This document shows positions 49,402-52,780 of a stretch of DNA of 52,780 bases, piece by piece. Source of the DNA: Myxococcales bacterium (lineage in GTDB: Bacteria > Myxococcota > Myxococcia > Myxococcales > Myxococcaceae). The translations under genes were made by a program, and so were the position numbers. The stretch spans positions 1-52,780 of the forward strand of contig JAUXRI010000226.1 in the NCBI GenBank assembly GCA_030681895.1. The letters run 5' to 3'. Within the stretch, counting starts at the first letter, position 1. Each line of letters starts with the position of its first letter. Below the pieces are notes generated by a model. The model searched no databases. It was not told the origin of the DNA and worked only from the letters and a program-made list of their open reading frames with translations.

Positions 49402-49779
49402 ATGCCCTGGTCACGTCTCGCGCTGCTGGCCTCCCTGTCGCTGCTCGCCTGCGACACCCAGAAGCCGGCTGACGTGACGGCGGTGTTGGCGCGGCCTCCT
49501 GCGAGCTTCAAGGCCAGCTGCACCACCGCGTCGCTGGGCGTCTGCACCGAGTACACCGACGACGCGTTCGGCCTCGGTGAGTCGCTGCTGAAGACGGGGT
49601 GCCTCGAGACGCGAGGCGCCTGGAGCCCGGCGCGATGCCCTCGAGAAGGCCGGCTCGGCACCTGCGCCACGAGAGGCAGCCGGCGCGTCTACTACCCCGG
49701 GGGAGACCTCGACTTCACCAGCACGACGGCCGCACGGGACTGCGTCGAGCTCTACCAGGGCGCGTTCTCGGCCCTCTGA
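49402..49779 (+). CDS. Small Cys-containing lipoprotein
   Basis: A 125-residue protein with a good lipobox (LSLLACDTQ) and six further Cys in the mature part (SCTTASLGVCTEYTD, GCLETRG, RCPREGRLGTC, RDCVELYQG), which suggests disulphides. ATG 49402 has a GGAGGAG site. It is 41 bases upstream of another lipoprotein. Function unknown. Confidence 0.78.
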   Translation: MPWSRLALLASLSLLACDTQKPADVTAVLARPPASFKASCTTASLGVCTEYTDDAFGLGESLLKTGCLETRGAWSPARCPREGRLGTCATRGSRRVYYPGGDLDFTSTTAARDCVELYQGAFSAL

Positions 49780-49820
49780 TTCCTGAGTCCCACCACCCTC
49801 ACCCACACGAAGGACACACC

Positions 49821-50930
49821 ATGAAGACCCGCATTCTCCTCGCCGTTCTCGCCCTCTCGTCTCAGGCCTGCATGATTCGTGTGCCCGGCCTCAACCTCGG
49901 AGGGCTCGGCGGCTCGTCGTCAGCATCTGCATCATCGTCATCATCATCGTCGTCATCGTCGTCGTCATCGTCTGCCGGCAGCTCGAGCTCCGCGCCCCTC
50001 GCCGCCAAGCCGAACTCCATCTGGGCCACCAGCTCGGACGAGGCGTTCGCCGAACTGCTTGCGCCCGAGTACCTCGGCACGCTGCACGAGATTACCGCGC
50101 TCGAGAAGAAGCCGGCGGGCACCGTCGCGGTCGGGAAGATGGGCTTCCAGCCGGGCGACGTGAGCGAGGTGGAGCGCCGTGAAGAGGCGCTGCGTTGGAA
50201 GAAGTTCCCGAGCTCGAACGACCTCGACATCGCCGTGTGCAAGGCCGTCTTCGTCGAACACAACGGCCTGCCCGAGACCGACGAAGACGTGAAGCGGCTG
50301 TGCAAAGAGGGCCGCTTCGCCGGCTCCGAGGCACTGGTCTATTGGGCCAAGGGCTACGTGAAGTTCGAGATGCTGCTCGAGCAGGTGAAGGACGCGACGA
50401 AGGCGAAGGCCCTGCGCACCGAGTTCGCGCGCCGGGCTGGCTGGAAGCGCGAAGGGTTCCGTGTGCACGACTCGTCGCGGTGGGCCTCGCGGCTCGTCGA
50501 GGTGCCGATGACCGACTGGACGTACCGCACGCTGCGCTTCGCGAGCACCTACGCGAAGAAGCACGGCCTCGACGCCGCGGTGGTGAGCGACCTCGAGAAG
50601 GCGATGGGCTCGGTAGCTCGCACCGAGTGCGTGATGCGCCCCGGCATCTTCGTGAAGCAGTACGAGGGCGGCTCGTCGTACGGCGCGCCGTACTTCGACT
50701 ACCCCGACTACCGCGAGGCGACGGTGGTCGACTGCAAGAAGACGAAGGCCATCGTGACGGCAGCAGCCGACAAGAAGACGCTGCCCGAGCTGCGCCCCAT
50801 CGTCGGCACGAAGTGGCTGGCGGTGCAGCCGCAGGGCGCGTGGAAGGTGAACCGTAATGACATCGGCGTCATTTTGAACCAGTGGCAGAGCGCTGACGCC
50901 TACTGGGAGCGTGAGGTGGCGTACCGCTGA
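49821..50930 (+). CDS. Lipoprotein with poly-Ser linker, possibly truncated at C-terminus
   Basis: A 369-residue exported protein. Signal: ILLAVLALSSQACMIR. Residues 32-57 are a poly-Ser linker. The mature domain is alpha/beta with no family I recognise (SSDEAFAELLAPEYLGTLHEITALEKK; YRTLRFASTYAKKHGLDAAVVSDL; VGTKWLAVQPQG) and ends DAYWEREVAYR. The TGA at 50928-50930 is followed in the same frame by 31 sense codons with coding-type composition, so the ancestral protein was probably about 400 residues. Whether the shorter form is functional is not known. Confidence 0.8.
   Translation: MKTRILLAVLALSSQACMIRVPGLNLGGLGGSSSASASSSSSSSSSSSSSSAGSSSSAPLAAKPNSIWATSSDEAFAELLAPEYLGTLHEITALEKKPAGTVAVGKMGFQPGDVSEVERREEALRWKKFPSSNDLDIAVCKAVFVEHNGLPETDEDVKRLCKEGRFAGSEALVYWAKGYVKFEMLLEQVKDATKAKALRTEFARRAGWKREGFRVHDSSRWASRLVEVPMTDWTYRTLRFASTYAKKHGLDAAVVSDLEKAMGSVARTECVMRPGIFVKQYEGGSSYGAPYFDYPDYREATVVDCKKTKAIVTAAADKKTLPELRPIVGTKWLAVQPQGAWKVNRNDIGVILNQWQSADAYWEREVAYR
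49914..49991 (+). repeat. TCN (Ser codon) repeat tract
   Basis: Near-continuous TCG/TCA/TCC/AGC codons give 22 Ser in 26 positions (residues 32-57) just after the lipobox. The tract is of microsatellite type and likely varies in length between strains without changing the frame. Confidence 0.85.
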
Positions 50931-51026
50931 GCGACCTCATCGGTCGGCCAGCCCTCGGAAGACATGGGCAAGTCCACGTACGGCGTCGACGAGTTCATCG
51001 AGGGCTACCCGGTCAAGTGCCCGTGA
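50931..51026 (+). pseudogene. In-frame coding-like extension beyond the poly-Ser lipoprotein stop
   Basis: Thirty-one codons directly follow TGA 50928-50930 in the same frame and end at TGA 51024-51026. Twenty-nine of 31 end in G or C, as in real genes here, and the product (starts ATSSVGQPSEDMGKSTYGVD, ends VKCP) looks protein-like. It is best read as the severed end of the upstream gene after one nonsense change, or a readthrough product, or a sequencing error. The rest of the gap to 51107 holds no other signal. Confidence 0.5.
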
Positions 51027-51107
51027 GCTGAGTCGTGGTGGAGGCTCCGCGCTCGACGTGCGGAGCTTCTGCTTGAGCGCGACGCGTCGTGTGCGAGCCT
51101 TCTGTTC

Positions 51108-51713
51108 ATGCCCGTCGCCGTCGTTGCCCTCGGAGTGCTGCTGGTGGCCGGGGTGGTCTTCGTGATGGCGGCTCGAGTGGCCGCCCGGAAACGTGAGGCC
51201 TTCCTCGCGACCTGTTCATCCCTCGGCGCCACGGTGTTGGCCGGCTCGACCCCGGCCTGTGTGCTGGAGCGCGCGGGGCTTCGGTTGGTGTTGATGCGAG
51301 TGGAGCGGCGAGACCAGCTCCCACCACGAGTCGATGTGTTGCTCGAAGCCGCGCTGTCGCTCGTTCCGGCCGGCGGCGTGTTGCTGCGCGAGAACGACAA
51401 GCCCGCCCATCATGGGCCGCCCGACGCAGCGTTGAAGCTCGAGGCGGCGCTCACACTGCAGGTTCGTGCGGTGGTGACTCAACGACTCGGCGGCCGTCTG
51501 TCGCTTCGCTCGCTCGACACCATCGTTCCTGATGCTGCCTTTCGCGTGCTGTTGCGGTCTCGATGGACCGACGAGTGGCGAGGCATGCTCCTCCAGACCT
51601 GGTTGCCGCTCGGCGCGAGCACCGCCGAACTCGAGAGCGCGGTGGCTGGGCTCCTCGAGGTGAGGGCAGCGCTGGTGTCATCGCCAGGCGTCGAGGAGCG
51701 CGGGCGTGGCTGA
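51108..51713 (+). CDS. Membrane-anchored protein of unknown function
   Basis: A 201-residue protein with one N-terminal helix (AVVALGVLLVAGVVFVMAARVAA) followed by a soluble alpha/beta domain (FLATCSSLGATVLAGSTPACVLERAGLRLVLMRVERRD; VRAVVTQRLGGRLSLRSLD). ATG 51108 lacks a clear Shine-Dalgarno. Its end overlaps the next start by eight bases. Function unknown. Confidence 0.72.
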   Translation: MPVAVVALGVLLVAGVVFVMAARVAARKREAFLATCSSLGATVLAGSTPACVLERAGLRLVLMRVERRDQLPPRVDVLLEAALSLVPAGGVLLRENDKPAHHGPPDAALKLEAALTLQVRAVVTQRLGGRLSLRSLDTIVPDAAFRVLLRSRWTDEWRGMLLQTWLPLGASTAELESAVAGLLEVRAALVSSPGVEERGRG

Positions 51714-52212
51714 CCTCGGGAACCTCCCCGAAGGAACGCGCGTGTTCCGCTACGTACCGGACCGGCTCTTCGTGCTCCTTGGTGTCACGGCGATTCCCAT
51801 GGCGTTCGGTGTCGTGATGCTGGCCGTCGACTTCGCGAAAGTGCGCGCGAGCCCGGCGGAGTTCGTTCCGTTGCTCGCCGTGTTCATCAGCCCGTTCCTC
51901 GTGACGGTGCTCCTCTCGTGGCGGCGGCGGCGGCTCTCAGCGCGCATCGCGCGGGGAGAAGCGCAGTTCGGTTTGTTCCTGCTGCCCGACCGGCTCGTCT
52001 TCGTCGTCCCTGGCTCGACCGCGCTCGAGGCCGAACGGACCGCCATCACCGGCACCGCGCTCGCGAGGCGCCTGTTCTCGAAGGGCGGGCCGGCCGAAGA
52101 CACCGTCGTCATCCAGACGCACAGCGGCGCCTTCGACGTGCCAGCGCGCGACCTCGACGGTTCAGGCAGCGCGAGGACGTTGAAGGCCCAGCTCGACGCC
52201 TGGCTCGGGTAG
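51706..52212 (+). CDS. Membrane protein with PH-like soluble domain
   Basis: A 168-residue protein with two helices (LFVLLGVTAIPMAFGVVMLAVD; EFVPLLAVFISPFLVTVLLSW) followed by a small beta-rich domain (AQFGLFLLPDRLVFVVPGSTALEAERTAITG; VVIQTHSGAFDVPARDLDGSG), the layout of bacterial PH-domain (bPH) membrane proteins. GTG 51706 overlaps the previous gene. Function unknown. Confidence 0.74.
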   Translation: MADLGNLPEGTRVFRYVPDRLFVLLGVTAIPMAFGVVMLAVDFAKVRASPAEFVPLLAVFISPFLVTVLLSWRRRRLSARIARGEAQFGLFLLPDRLVFVVPGSTALEAERTAITGTALARRLFSKGGPAEDTVVIQTHSGAFDVPARDLDGSGSARTLKAQLDAWLG

Positions 52213-52289
52213 CGCCTCACGGTGAAGCACTCAGCGCCCTCGACCTCCACGCTGGACCGTCATGGTGAAGAAGGAGAAGAAGAGAACGC

Positions 52290-52780
52290 ATGACGGACTC
52301 GCTCAGCACGTCGGACCTGCTCGCGCGCCTCCGGGCCGAGGCCGTCACTGACGACGGAGACCCCGACGTGTACTGGGAGCTGGTCTCCGCCCTGCGCGAC
52401 CGCGACCCGCACGAGGTCTGGGCCCAGCTGGTCCCCCTGGCGAAGGACGAAGACGTCCGCCTGCAACAGGTCGTGCCCGACGTGCTCCGCGGTCTGGGTC
52501 GCGAAGCGCAACCCCTGGCGAGCGAGACGCTCGAGCTCTTCGCCCAGATGCTCGCGGCCAATCCACCCGCTGACGTGGTGGCCTGCATCGCCAACGCTTG
52601 CGTCGATTTTCACCACGGCTCGGTGGTCACCATGCTGGTGCCGTTCGCCGGCCACGAGCGCGTCGAGGTGCGTGAAGGCGTGCTGCACGCGGTGCGGCGC
52701 TCGAGTCACCCCGAGGCCATCGCCGCGTTGATCACCCTCTCGCGCGACCCGGTGGACGAGGTGCGCGAATGGGCCACGTT
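52290..52780 (+). CDS. HEAT-repeat protein, cut by window edge
   Basis: The first 163 codons of a helical repeat protein. Repeats include LQQVVPDVLRGLGREAQPLASETLELF and VREGVLHAVRRSSHPEAIAALITLSRDPVDEVREWA, which follow the HEAT/PBS-lyase pattern. ATG 52290 follows GGAGAAGAAGAGAA. The frame is open at the end of the window. Such proteins are scaffolds; partner not visible. Confidence 0.86.
   Translation, partial: MTDSLSTSDLLARLRAEAVTDDGDPDVYWELVSALRDRDPHEVWAQLVPLAKDEDVRLQQVVPDVLRGLGREAQPLASETLELFAQMLAANPPADVVACIANACVDFHHGSVVTMLVPFAGHERVEVREGVLHAVRRSSHPEAIAALITLSRDPVDEVREWAT

Overview
The window is GC-rich, gene-dense bacterial DNA with strong G/C preference at third codon positions. It looks like a myxobacterium (phylum Myxococcota). 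Reasons: many lipoproteins with Asp-Ala-Gly-rich or Ser-rich linkers after the lipobox, an NtrB/NtrC-type pair with a GAFTGA sigma-54 activator, choice-of-anchor-D and VWA surface lipoproteins, a myxobacterial-type sigma factor, many TetR regulators, and an FtsH/MoxR-type ATPase neighbourhood. The organism call is inference from gene content. No rRNA, convincing tRNA, CRISPR array, IS element or phage structural gene was seen.

Layout. 1-824: 5' part of a LivK-type binding protein. 932-3659: a coupled operon of three small Cys-containing lipoproteins, a ferritin-like diiron protein and an HTTM-type membrane protein. 3765-10001: a VWA lipoprotein, a choice-of-anchor-D lipoprotein and a secreted protein. 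10092-12920: a TetR regulator, a Ser-rich leader peptide with an intrinsic terminator, a divergent EF-Tu paralogue, and a stand-alone protein resembling the C-terminal part of RNA polymerase beta-prime. 12945-17888: histidine kinase, sigma-54 activator and three membrane proteins. 17885-27761: FAD monooxygenase, M23 peptidase with TetR, Coq4-like protein, CehA/McbA-type lipoprotein operon with a DUF2293 protein, ABC-F ATPase and a 53-residue ORF. 27858-31938: phosphofructokinase, a degenerate FHA protein and a glycosidase-like lipoprotein.

32058-46964 is the accessory core: a radical SAM protein, a 332-residue unknown, an operon around a soluble FtsH-like AAA+ metalloprotease, a VapBC-type module, an SPFH protein, a P450 with its TetR, then a 1090-residue protein with a MoxR ATPase and a small membrane protein. 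This recalls the FtsH/MoxR/vWA ternary conflict systems predicted by comparative genomics, but no vWA gene is present here. 46921-52780: TetR divergent from a DUF2141 operon, a sigma factor, lipoproteins (one possibly cut by an in-frame TGA), two membrane proteins and a HEAT-repeat protein running off the right edge.

Most novel candidates: (1) the Ser-leader/attenuator, EF-Tu-like and RpoC-tail-like cluster; (2) the Cys-rich lipoprotein, diiron and HTTM operon; (3) the FtsH/MoxR neighbourhood; (4) repeated TAnnnT boxes 7-10 nt upstream of start codons lacking a Shine-Dalgarno, which suggests widespread leaderless transcripts.
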